Source of the DNA: Bacteroidales bacterium
Lineage (GTDB): Bacteria; Bacteroidota; Bacteroidia; Bacteroidales; ML635J-15
Direction of reading: 5' to 3'
DNA: 14,133 nucleotides
Assembly: GCA_028701945.1 (NCBI GenBank)
Contig: JAQVPT010000059.1
Coordinates: forward strand, 1 to 14,133
Shown: one piece after another, positions 1-6,801 of the stretch
Position numbering within the stretch: position 1 is the first letter of the stretch
Layout of the letters: every line of letters starts with the position of its first letter
Notes under the pieces: generated by a model
Database searches by the model: none
The model's input: the letters and a program-made list of their open reading frames with translations, nothing else
What the model was told of the DNA's origin: nothing
Position numbers and translations under genes: made by a program

Positions 1-60
1 CTGTTTTGAATATCCGTTCTTTAAAACGGTAAACAATTTTGGCTTAAATACTTCTTTCAT
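1..60 (-). CDS. Probable SulP-family anion transporter, N-terminus only (cut by window edge)
   Basis: The minus strand reads from an ATG at 58-60 through 20 open codons to the edge. The start of the protein is MKEVFKPKLFTVLKNGYSKQ. This wording (aromatic-KPKL, then LK-x-GYS) resembles the cytoplasmic N-terminus just ahead of the first membrane helix in SulP transporters of Bacteroidetes. That family carries sulfate, bicarbonate or other anions across the inner membrane. None of the transmembrane domain or the STAS domain is in view, so the substrate cannot be judged. The gene lies downstream of lptB on the same strand, behind a hairpin leader. The call rests on a short remembered pattern and could be wrong. 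Confidence 0.5.
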   Translation of the reverse strand, partial: MKEVFKPKLFTVLKNGYSKQ

Positions 61-70
61 TATTATATTT

Positions 71-120
71 AATTAAAAAATTGGCTGAACTTGTTGAAAT
101 ATATCAACAAAAGCTACCAA
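71..120 (-). terminator. Hairpin plus T-run between lptB and the SulP-like gene
   Basis: On the minus strand a 7-bp stem (TTGTTGA / TCAACAA, arms 104-110 and 91-97, 6-base loop) is enclosed by a weaker outer TTGG/CCAA pairing at 117-120 and 81-84. It is followed at once by a run of six T's (75-80) and AT-rich sequence. This looks like an intrinsic terminator for lptB. The T-run ends only 14 bases before the SulP-like ATG, and a promoter-like element lies upstream at 136-143, so it may instead act as a leader attenuator for the next gene. Confidence 0.5.
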
Positions 121-135
121 TAATTACAAGTATTG

Positions 136-143
136 CAAATTTA
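136..143 (-). promoter_or_regulatory. Candidate -7 element for the SulP-like gene
   Basis: The minus strand reads TAAATTTG, a full match to the Bacteroidetes -7 consensus TAnnTTTG. No matching TTTG -33 element is present at the usual spacing. If used, transcription would start near 129 and give a leader of about 69 bases that contains the hairpin at 81-120. Chance matches are common in DNA this AT-rich. Confidence 0.35.
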
Positions 144-202
144 ATTTTTTTTCGATAGAGATAGTTAATAAAAAGACAGTTTAATAACACATTTGAGAAA
201 AA

Positions 203-928
203 TTATCTTCTTAACTCAAAGTTTTCACCAAGATATAATTTTCGCACTTGCTCATCTTCGCTAAGTTCTTCGGCAGAACCGCTTTTTAAAATATCACCCT
301 CAAATAGAAGATAAGCTCTATCGGTAATCGAAAGTGTTTCGTGAACATTGTGGTCGGTAATTAGTACTCCGATATTTCTTTCTTTTAGGTGCATTACAAT
401 TTTTTGGATATCCTCAACGGCAATTGGGTCAACTCCTGCGAAAGGTTCATCTAATAATATAAATTTAGGGTCAATTGCTAATGCTCTCGCAATTTCGGTA
501 CGACGACGTTCTCCTCCTGAGAGTTGATAGCCTTTGCTTTTACGAATATGTGAAAGCCCAAACTCGTCGAGAAGTTGAGCGGTTTTACGTAGTTGTTCTT
601 TACGGCTGAGATTGGTCATTTCCAAAATGGCCTTAATGTTATCTTGCACCGACATTTTTTGAAAAATCGATTCTTCTTGAGCAAGATACCCAATGCCTTT
701 ACGGGCTCTTTTATAAATAGGCTCTCGTGTTATGTCAATATCATCAAGAAAAATACGACCTTGATTTGGCTTTATTAGACCAACTATCATGTAAAAAGTT
801 GTAGTTTTGCCAGCACCGTTAGGCCCAAGCAAACCAACTATCTCGCCTTGCTTAACCTCAACGCTTACACCCTTTACTACTGTGCGTTTTCCGTATTTCT
901 TTATTAGTTGCTCTGTATGAAGTTTCAT
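203..928 (-). CDS. lptB: LptB, lipopolysaccharide export ABC transporter ATPase
   Basis: LptB is the cytoplasmic ATPase of LptB2FGC, which pulls lipopolysaccharide out of the inner membrane and pushes it along the Lpt bridge to the outer membrane. Starting at the ATG at 926-928 the protein has 241 residues, the same length as E. coli LptB. Visible motifs are Walker A GPNGAGKT (residues 35-42), the signature LSGGERRR (136-143), Walker B FILLDEP (156-162) and the switch His in TDH (193). A longer reading starts at a TTG at 950-952 and adds eight residues. It is rejected because that TTG is part of a perfect -7 promoter element and the extension is absent from the family. The gene is divergent from serS. 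The kdsC, lptC and lptA neighbours found in other phyla are not seen here. Confidence 0.95.
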   Translation of the reverse strand: MKLHTEQLIKKYGKRTVVKGVSVEVKQGEIVGLLGPNGAGKTTTFYMIVGLIKPNQGRIFLDDIDITREPIYKRARKGIGYLAQEESIFQKMSVQDNIKAILEMTNLSRKEQLRKTAQLLDEFGLSHIRKSKGYQLSGGERRRTEIARALAIDPKFILLDEPFAGVDPIAVEDIQKIVMHLKERNIGVLITDHNVHETLSITDRAYLLFEGDILKSGSAEELSEDEQVRKLYLGENFELRR

Positions 929-949
929 CAATAATAAAGCTTGTTTTTG

Positions 950-957
950 CAAAGATA
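950..957 (-). promoter_or_regulatory. lptB promoter -7 element
   Basis: The minus strand reads TATCTTTG, a perfect TAnnTTTG match, 21 bases upstream of the lptB ATG. A start near 943 would leave a leader of about 15 bases. No convincing TTTG -33 box lies at the expected distance. The element overlaps the TTG that would begin the longer reading of lptB, which supports the shorter protein. Confidence 0.5.
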
Positions 958-1045
958 GAAAAATTTAGGTTGTACTATTCGTTTTTTATTTATTATTCAT
1001 TACCGATAATTCTTATTTCTTGTTTTATTTCTCCTACATTTTTAA

Positions 1046-1053
1046 TAACTTCG
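1046..1053 (+). promoter_or_regulatory. Candidate serS promoter -7 element
   Basis: TAACTTCG differs from TAnnTTTG at one fixed position and lies 20 bases before the serS ATG. The -33 region is weak: a TTG at 1020-1022 is slightly too far away. Its position in the divergent lptB-serS gap fits a promoter for the serS, TPR and ruvC run. Confidence 0.35.
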
Positions 1054-1073
1054 CACGATAAAATTTAGAGAAT

Positions 1074-2348
1074 ATGTTGACGATAAAACTCATCAGAGAA
1101 CAACAAGAATATGTAATCAATCGTTTGAAAATCAAAAATTTTGATGCTGCAAACTTGGTTGATAAAATTATTGCTTGTGATGATAACAGAAAAAAATATC
1201 AGCAAAAAAAAGATAATTTGCAGATGCAAATGAATGAAATCTCGAAAGAGATAGGAAATCTGTTTGCACAAGGTAAAAAAGATGAAGCAGAAGTTGCAAG
1301 ACGAAAAACTGGTGAAATAAAAGAACAAATTAAAGAGGCAGAAACATTTTTTGAAAATTACGAAAAGGAATTAGATTCATTGATTGTTCTTTTGCCTAAT
1401 TTGCCTCACGAGTCTGTGAAATCTGGTAAAGGAGAAATTGATAATGAAATTATAAAAGAAGGTGGTGTAATTCCAAAACTTACAGTTAGTAAACCGCACT
1501 GGGAGTTAATTAAAGATTATAATATTATTGATTTTGAGTTGGGAATAAAAATTACTGGTGCTGGATTTCCTGTTTATATCGGAAAAGGTGCTAAACTTCA
1601 ACGGGCATTAATAAATTTCTTTCTCGATGAGGCCGAAAATGCTGGATATACCGAAATATTACCCCCACTTCTTGTAAACGAAGAAAGCGGTTTTGGAACA
1701 GGACAATTGCCAGATAAAGAAGGACAAATGTATCATGTAAATGCGGACAATTTTTACTTGATTCCTACTGCCGAAGTTCCAATAACAAACCTTTATAGAG
1801 ATGTTATATTATCAGAAACCGATTTTCCAATTAAAAACATGGCCTATTCGGCTTGCTTTAGACGCGAAGCTGGCTCGTGGGGAGCGGATGTACGTGGATT
1901 AAATCGCTTGCATCAGTTTGATAAAGTTGAAATTGTTCAGATAAGAAAACCTGAAGAATCATATCACGCACTTGAGGAAATGAAATCCTATGTCGAAAAT
2001 ATTTTGGTAAAATTAGGATTACCATACAGAGTTCTTCGGTTATGTGGTGGAGATGTGAGTTTTACTGCTGCGCTTACTTTTGATTTTGAAGTTTTTTCGA
2101 CTGCTCAAGAAAGATGGCTTGAGGTTAGCTCTGTTTCAAATTTTGAAGACTTTCAAGCAAATCGTTTGAAACTTAGATATAAATCTAAAGATGAGAAAAG
2201 AACAAAACTTGCTCATACTCTTAATGGAAGTGCTCTTGCATTGCCACGAATAATGGCTGCAATAATTGAAAATTATCAAACAGAAGAGGGAATAATTATT
2301 CCCGAAATATTGAGACCTTTTACTGGTTTTGACATGATATCTAAATAA
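1074..2348 (+). CDS. serS: Seryl-tRNA synthetase
   Basis: This class II aminoacyl-tRNA synthetase charges tRNA-Ser (and tRNA-Sec where present) with serine in the cytoplasm. Its 424 residues are the normal family length. The N-terminal part (about residues 25-105) is the lysine- and glutamate-rich helical arm that grips the long variable arm of tRNA-Ser. The catalytic core shows the TAE serine-binding segment in PTAEVP (231-236), motif 2 with CFRREAGS (261-268) and LHQFDKVEIVQ (279-289), and the class II motif 3 segment LNGSALALPR (383-392) with its arginine at 392, followed by ENYQTEEG. The wording of motifs 2 and 3 is the Bacteroidetes type rather than the E. coli type. The ATG at 1074 is preceded by an A-rich stretch and no clear Shine-Dalgarno, as is usual in this phylum. 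A 59-base gap separates it from the TPR gene. Confidence 0.96.
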   Translation: MLTIKLIREQQEYVINRLKIKNFDAANLVDKIIACDDNRKKYQQKKDNLQMQMNEISKEIGNLFAQGKKDEAEVARRKTGEIKEQIKEAETFFENYEKELDSLIVLLPNLPHESVKSGKGEIDNEIIKEGGVIPKLTVSKPHWELIKDYNIIDFELGIKITGAGFPVYIGKGAKLQRALINFFLDEAENAGYTEILPPLLVNEESGFGTGQLPDKEGQMYHVNADNFYLIPTAEVPITNLYRDVILSETDFPIKNMAYSACFRREAGSWGADVRGLNRLHQFDKVEIVQIRKPEESYHALEEMKSYVENILVKLGLPYRVLRLCGGDVSFTAALTFDFEVFSTAQERWLEVSSVSNFEDFQANRLKLRYKSKDEKRTKLAHTLNGSALALPRIMAAIIENYQTEEGIIIPEILRPFTGFDMISK

Positions 2349-2407
2349 ATTATATAAAATTTGAGTCCTTGTTCGTTATTTAACCATTAAAACAATAATC
2401 TTAGAAT

Positions 2408-4228
2408 TTGAAAATAAATCAAATATATCGTATTATCTTGCTTACAGTAGTGCTGTTAGTAATCTACTTATCAGGTGTTACTCAGAATAATGATGCACAA
2501 TTAGCTGTTAAGTACTATAAAAATGAGGAGTACGATAAAGCTGCCGAATTATATCAAAAACTTTATGAAGAAACTGGCTATAAAAATAATAGAGATTATT
2601 ATTTGCGAAGTTTGTTCATGCTTAAAGATTACGATACTGCTGAAAAGTTCCTAATAAAGGAGAACCGTAAAAACAAAAACGATTTCTACCTTAAAATAGA
2701 CTTGGGCATGGTATATTTTAATTCTAATAAGTTTAAAGAAGCTGATGATGTTTTTAACGAGGTTGTAGAGCTTGTTAAACGAAATCAAAACAATGTCTTT
2801 GCTGCTGCGGCTACGTTTATTAATTACAGACAATTTTCGTATGCAGAGCAAACCTATAAAACTGGTGCGTCATATCTGAGAACAAATTTTGATATGGAAT
2901 TGGGGAATCTTTTTTATATGCAAAGAGATTACCAGCGTATGATGGAATATTATTTAGAACACCTAAAAAATAATCCAAATGCAATCAATACTTTGCAATC
3001 TCGATTGCAATATGTTATGGCAAACGATATTGACGGAAGTGTCGAAAGTATTGTTGAAGCAGCAATTTTTCAAAAAATACAGCAAGAGCCTAATAATATG
3101 AGTTTTAGTCGTCTTCTTATATGGCATTATACGCAGGCAGGAAAATTTCGAATTGCACTAAATCAGCTTTATGCTATTGATAAACGAACCAAAACAGGAA
3201 ATGAAAATGATATTCTGAATTTTGGTATGATGCTTTATGAAAATGAGGAGTTTGAACTCGCTTTAGAAACTTTTGATTACCTTATGAAGAAAGGGAAAGA
3301 AAATCCCATATATAATACTGCATATATCGAATATCTTAATGTTTTGTATGTGAAAACAATTTCAGTTTTAAGTCCTATCGAAGCAGAACTCGTTGAACTG
3401 GAGCAAATGCTCTCGGATGCTTTAAGTATGGTTTTACGTAGAGAATCTTACAAAATTGTTTATGCTTTGGTAAATGTGAAATCTTTTTATTTGGGAAAAC
3501 ATCAAGAGGCAATAGACCTTATTCAAAAAAGCATTGACGAAAGAAGGTTTTTGCCTGAGCAAGAGCAGATTATGAAATTAATGCTTGGCGATATTTATTT
3601 TCTCCATAATAATCCGTGGGATGCAATTTTAGTTTATGCACAAGTCGAAAAAGCAATGATAGAGTCGCCTATTGGGCATGAGGCTAGATTTAAAAAAGCC
3701 AAACTTGCTTATTATACTGGTCAGTTTAATTGGGCACAAGCACAACTTGATGTTTTGAAATCGAGTACCTCAAAACTTATTGCTAATGATGCTATGGAGT
3801 TAAGCATGTTTATTACTGAAAACTTTAATCTTGATACTACTGAAACCACCATGCAGATTTTTGCACGTGCAGATTTTTATGTGTTTTCAAAGCAGTACGA
3901 TTTGGCTTTTAAAAGTTTAGACTCGATAGTGCAATTGTATCCAGCGCATATTTTAATTGATGATGTATTGTATAAAAAAGCTCAAATATATGAAGCTACT
4001 GGAAATTATACCCGAGCATCAGAGCTTTATAAAGAAGTTGCAGACGTTTATTATTATGATGTCCTTGCCGATAACGCTTTATTTCGATATGCTATAATGC
4101 AAGAAAAATTAAAGAATTTTGACTTGGCTCAAGAAGCATATTTTAAGCTTATTGCCGATTATCCAGGAAGCATTTTTACAGTTGAAGCACGCCAAAATTT
4201 GCGTAAAATAACAGATGCAAAGCAATGA
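2408..4228 (+). CDS. Exported tetratricopeptide-repeat protein
   Basis: The predicted start is a TTG. An in-frame TAG lies at 2402-2404 and the first in-frame ATG is not reached until residue 71. The TTG reading supplies a proper signal sequence: a short basic n-region (K2, R8), a hydrophobic run at about 9-22, and polar residues after that. The mature part is built of helical TPR-type repeats. Clear ones lie near residues 28-60, 94-126, 268-297, 518-546 and 555-587, with the usual small and aromatic pattern (for example DKAAELYQKLYEETG). The last two resemble the YbgF/BamD type. No enzyme motif or lipobox cysteine is visible. The protein is probably periplasmic or outer-membrane associated and acts as a scaffold, but its partner is unknown. 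It overlaps ruvC by four bases (ATGA), so the two are translationally coupled. Confidence 0.85.
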   Translation: MKINQIYRIILLTVVLLVIYLSGVTQNNDAQLAVKYYKNEEYDKAAELYQKLYEETGYKNNRDYYLRSLFMLKDYDTAEKFLIKENRKNKNDFYLKIDLGMVYFNSNKFKEADDVFNEVVELVKRNQNNVFAAAATFINYRQFSYAEQTYKTGASYLRTNFDMELGNLFYMQRDYQRMMEYYLEHLKNNPNAINTLQSRLQYVMANDIDGSVESIVEAAIFQKIQQEPNNMSFSRLLIWHYTQAGKFRIALNQLYAIDKRTKTGNENDILNFGMMLYENEEFELALETFDYLMKKGKENPIYNTAYIEYLNVLYVKTISVLSPIEAELVELEQMLSDALSMVLRRESYKIVYALVNVKSFYLGKHQEAIDLIQKSIDERRFLPEQEQIMKLMLGDIYFLHNNPWDAILVYAQVEKAMIESPIGHEARFKKAKLAYYTGQFNWAQAQLDVLKSSTSKLIANDAMELSMFITENFNLDTTETTMQIFARADFYVFSKQYDLAFKSLDSIVQLYPAHILIDDVLYKKAQIYEATGNYTRASELYKEVADVYYYDVLADNALFRYAIMQEKLKNFDLAQEAYFKLIADYPGSIFTVEARQNLRKITDAKQ

Positions 4229-4800
4229 CAATCATAAAAGACCGAGTAATATTAGGTATTGACCCTGGCACTAACATAATGGGATATGGGGTTATTCATG
4301 AAAAGGGTAAGACGGTTGAGGTGGTCGCATTTGGTATTGTTGATATGCGTAAAATGGAAGGACATTTTAATAAAATCAAACATATTTACGAAAGAACCTT
4401 ACAATTAATAGACGGTTTTAATCCTGATGAACTGGCAATAGAGGCTCCATTTCAAGGAAAGAACGTGCAATCTATGTTAAAACTTGGACGTGCACAGGGT
4501 GCAGCTATTTCAGCAGCTCTTACGCGAACCATTCCAATTTTTGAGTACGCTCCTCGAAAAATTAAACTCGCAATCACTGGGACAGGCTCTGCGTCAAAAG
4601 AACAGGTTGCTGGGATGCTACAAAAATTATTGAAACTCGAAGAACTTCCCGATAAATTAGATGCAACTGACGGACTTGCGGCTGCATTATGTCATTATTA
4701 TCAACGCGATAAATTTAAATCAGATTCAAACTGTAAATCGTGGAGCGATTATGTTAAACAGAAAAACTTACTTGATCCAAATGCGAAAAAAAGAAAGTAA
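4225..4800 (+). CDS. ruvC: RuvC, crossover junction endodeoxyribonuclease
   Basis: RuvC is the dimeric, Mg-dependent resolvase that cuts Holliday junctions made by RuvAB branch migration during recombination repair. Its 191 residues are slightly above the usual 170-190. The four catalytic acids are all in place: D13 in GIDPGT, E73 in AIEAPF, and D146 and D149 in KLDATDGLAAAL. The RNase H-like fold signature DPGTNIMGYG follows the first aspartate. A lysine-rich C-terminal tail (about 161-191) lies beyond the conserved core. The gene starts inside the TPR gene's stop codon (ATGA). ruvA and ruvB are not in the window. Confidence 0.95.
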   Translation: MTIIKDRVILGIDPGTNIMGYGVIHEKGKTVEVVAFGIVDMRKMEGHFNKIKHIYERTLQLIDGFNPDELAIEAPFQGKNVQSMLKLGRAQGAAISAALTRTIPIFEYAPRKIKLAITGTGSASKEQVAGMLQKLLKLEELPDKLDATDGLAAALCHYYQRDKFKSDSNCKSWSDYVKQKNLLDPNAKKRK

Positions 4801-4966
4801 ACTGTGAATATGTAAATTAGTAATTTTGCTCCAAGTAGCAGCTTTAGTTCACTCTCGAATACCGAGTTCCTCATTTTTCAGTTTCGTTCAACCACTTCTA
4901 TAAAACTCTTTTTATTTTCCACCCTACTTTCTATTTAGTGCCCGAAAAAAAACTATTACTTTTTGT

Positions 4967-5223
4967 GTCTTTGATAAGAACCGAGTTTACGAGCTCAGTG
5001 CAGCTAAAGCGTCAAAGACAAGGCTTTATTCACCATAATATTATTATTTTAATGGTGTTCATGAGCTCCTTTCGGTCGGTTCGAAGTTTCTGAAACAAAA
5101 GAGTTTGCTTTTCGTAAATGCGATGTGCTGAGCAAAGTCGAAGTAACTGTTTCAGAAATGAGAGTAACGCAGTATTTGACGTTTTAGCTGCGCTGAGCTC
5201 GTAAACTCGGTTCTTGCAAAGAC
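4967..5223. repeat. 257-bp nested inverted-repeat element
   Basis: The outer arms are 4976-5016 and 5175-5215, 41 bases each and reverse complements at 39 of 41 positions. Outside them GTCTTTG (4967-4973) and CAAAGAC (5217-5223) extend the pairing after a one-base slip. The 158-base centre has its own nested pairs: CACCAT/ATGGTG at 5031-5036 and 5052-5057; GTTTCTGAAACA against TGTTTCAGAAAT at 5086-5097 and 5148-5159; and GAGTTTGCT against AGCAAAGTC at 5101-5109 and 5131-5139 (8 of 9). No ORF or target-site duplication is obvious. The element could be a MITE-like palindrome, a structured RNA, or a two-way transcription barrier between convergent genes. The right half contains GCTGAGCAAAGTCGAAG, which resembles a motif I remember as dispersed in Bacteroidetes genomes. 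Confidence 0.8.
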
Positions 5224-5237
5224 TATTTATTAATAAG

Positions 5238-5290
5238 CCTGGCCTTTAGGTCGGAGTGAATTAATATTAATAATTAATGGGCTTTAGCCC
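5238..5290. repeat. Twin REP-like hairpins with CTTTAG apex
   Basis: The first hairpin is CTGGCC-TTTA-GGTCGG (5239-5254), six pairs counting two G-U pairs. The second is GGGC-TTTA-GCCC (5279-5290). They share the same TTTA loop and flanking C and G, and are separated by an AT-rich spacer containing the perfect palindrome ATTAATATTAAT (5259-5270). Paired short palindromes in a convergent gap resemble REP/BIME elements mobilised by IS200-like RAYT transposases, or may serve as terminators. No RAYT gene is in the window. Confidence 0.5.
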
Positions 5291-5390
5291 TGACCTTCAA
5301 ACCAATACGGCTTTATAAACTTATTTAAAGGACAGAATTAAGCTCTATTCTTATTCCGCCAATTCTTATCCTTTATTGTTTGATAAACCC

Positions 5391-6710
5391 TTAGTCTTTA
5401 ATTACTGCTTCCCAAAGTTGTTTACGATAATCATCAATCTCATGAGGTTTACACTCATCAATACTATCGACATTTTTAGTAGTATATATCATTTCATTAA
5501 CAAAGTCTGGAGCTCTACGCACACCTTCACCTGTGTTAATAAGTACAGTTTCTCCATTTTTGATTAGTCCTTTCTTGAGAGCTTCGAAAAATCCAGCCAT
5601 ACAAACAGCTGATGCTGGTCCAAGAATTACTTTCCGCTCAAAAGCGACAAGCTTAGCGTAATCAATCATTTTAGACTCTTTCATTCTTAGAAATGTCCCA
5701 CCCGAGTTTTGCACAAGTTTTGCAATAATCGGATAAGTTGCAGGATTTCCAGTAGCTAAAGTTGGTACTGCTGTTTGCGGATTATCTAATATAGGATATT
5801 CCTTTTCAAAACCATCTGGGAAACCATTTTTTTCGGCATTTTCCCATGCTTGTACCATTGGGTCGCAGCCATCTGGCTGAACCATAATAAATTTAGGGTT
5901 TTTTAAATCTGGGTAAACTGATTTTATTTCACGAATGCCTTTATCAATTGCAATTGGTCCCGTTCCACCACTAATAGCCTGTATATAAACATCGGGCAAA
6001 CGATCTAATTGACGGAGCCACTCAAAAACCATTGTTTTCTTTGCTTCTACCCTAATTGGATCAATATTCCCAATCGAAATAAGAATATTATATTTTTTTG
6101 AATATTCAGCAGCAATTTTTTTAGCTTTTGAATAATCGCCTTTTACTCTAAGAACTTGTTGTCCAAATGCACTAATCATTGCTTCGGAGGCTTTTAAGGC
6201 ATTATCGGGGATAAAAACAGAACAATTAATTCCTGCAATTGATAAATATCTTGCATAAGAAGTTGCAGTATTTCCTGTTGATGCAACGCAGTATTGTTTG
6301 ATATCATGCTCCTTAAAAATGCTTGCAGCCAATGAAGCAGCTACATCTTTAAAAGTTCCAGTTCCGCCGTTCAAGTCATTACGATAAACTTGTACATTTA
6401 TATCTAAGCCATACTTTTCCTTAGCAAAATCCTCAAGAAACCACCAATTTTGTAAAGAAACAGCTCCTTCATTTCTTGAAATAACATTTTCTTGTTTTGA
6501 GAGTGGCAAATAATAAAAATACTGCCAAAAACTTATTGGATTGCCTTTAATAATTAAGGGCAATTCTTTATAATCACTATTATACCAAACTTCAGAGTGA
6601 TTACTACCACACTCTGGACAAACTTGGTTTTGTTCAAACCAAACACCAAAGTCTGGAGTAATATGCTCACATTTAACACATTTTAAATAATATTTACTAT
6701 CATCTTTCAT
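5391..6710 (-). CDS. Threonine-synthase-like PLP enzyme with zinc ribbon; candidate cysteate synthase
   Basis: This is a fold-type II PLP enzyme of 439 residues. A zinc ribbon opens the protein (C11, C14, C31, C34). The PLP-binding lysine is K121 in GTGTFKD. ASTGNTA (143-149) should contact the cofactor, and GGTGP (248-252) is the glycine-rich phosphate loop. An NTGEG segment lies at 392-396. General annotation would call it threonine synthase (O-phosphohomoserine to threonine). Bacteroidetes normally carry a longer E. coli-type ThrC in a thr operon, and no homoserine genes are here. Methanosarcina cysteate synthase, which makes cysteate from O-phosphoserine and sulfite, is a paralogue of this family. 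The neighbouring alpha-oxoamine synthase makes that reading attractive, though it is inference. A hairpin at 6731-6774 separates the two genes. Confidence 0.85.
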   Translation of the reverse strand: MKDDSKYYLKCVKCEHITPDFGVWFEQNQVCPECGSNHSEVWYNSDYKELPLIIKGNPISFWQYFYYLPLSKQENVISRNEGAVSLQNWWFLEDFAKEKYGLDINVQVYRNDLNGGTGTFKDVAASLAASIFKEHDIKQYCVASTGNTATSYARYLSIAGINCSVFIPDNALKASEAMISAFGQQVLRVKGDYSKAKKIAAEYSKKYNILISIGNIDPIRVEAKKTMVFEWLRQLDRLPDVYIQAISGGTGPIAIDKGIREIKSVYPDLKNPKFIMVQPDGCDPMVQAWENAEKNGFPDGFEKEYPILDNPQTAVPTLATGNPATYPIIAKLVQNSGGTFLRMKESKMIDYAKLVAFERKVILGPASAVCMAGFFEALKKGLIKNGETVLINTGEGVRRAPDFVNEMIYTTKNVDSIDECKPHEIDDYRKQLWEAVIKD

Positions 6711-6730
6711 AAGCTGAGTTTTAAATTTTC

Positions 6731-6774
6731 AAAAACGAAGTAAAATTAACAATAAATAACTCTACTTCGTTTTT
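6731..6774 (-). terminator. Bidirectional hairpin terminator between the two PLP-enzyme genes
   Basis: AAAAACGAAGTA (6731-6742) and TACTTCGTTTTT (6763-6774) are perfect 12-base inverted arms around a 20-base loop. Read on the minus strand the stem ends in five T's, then GAAAATTT. On the plus strand it ends in eight T's. It lies 27 bases downstream of the alpha-oxoamine synthase stop codon and 20 bases upstream of the threonine-synthase-like start, so it probably ends or attenuates transcription between them. The stem is AT-rich and the loop long, so termination may be partial. Confidence 0.6.
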
Positions 6775-6801
6775 TTTATAATATAAATTGACAACTGAAA
6801 G

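Larger units (their letters stand above)
4801..5390. other. Convergent intergenic region rich in repeats
   Basis: This is 590 bases between the converging ends of ruvC and the threonine-synthase-like gene, with no coding sequence I can support. It holds the nested inverted-repeat element at 4967-5223 and the twin CTTTAG hairpins at 5238-5290, both listed separately. The stretch 4801-4966 shows no clear hairpin plus T-run terminator for ruvC. In 5300-5390 I see only AT-rich sequence with a short direct repeat (ATTCTTAT, twice within 5348-5377). Confidence 0.7.

Noticed and set aside
929..952. Eight-residue N-terminal extension of lptB from a TTG at 950-952
   Set aside because: The TTG is the end of a perfect TATCTTTG promoter element, and the ATG at 928 gives the standard 241-residue protein.
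5075..5090. tRNA-like T-arm (GGTTCGAAG)
   Set aside because: No matching acceptor, D or anticodon arms surround it, and the bases belong to the inverted-repeat element.
6711..6801. Shared operon for the two PLP-enzyme genes
   Set aside because: The 12-bp hairpin with T-runs between them makes unbroken co-transcription doubtful, so the functional pairing rests on adjacency and family only.
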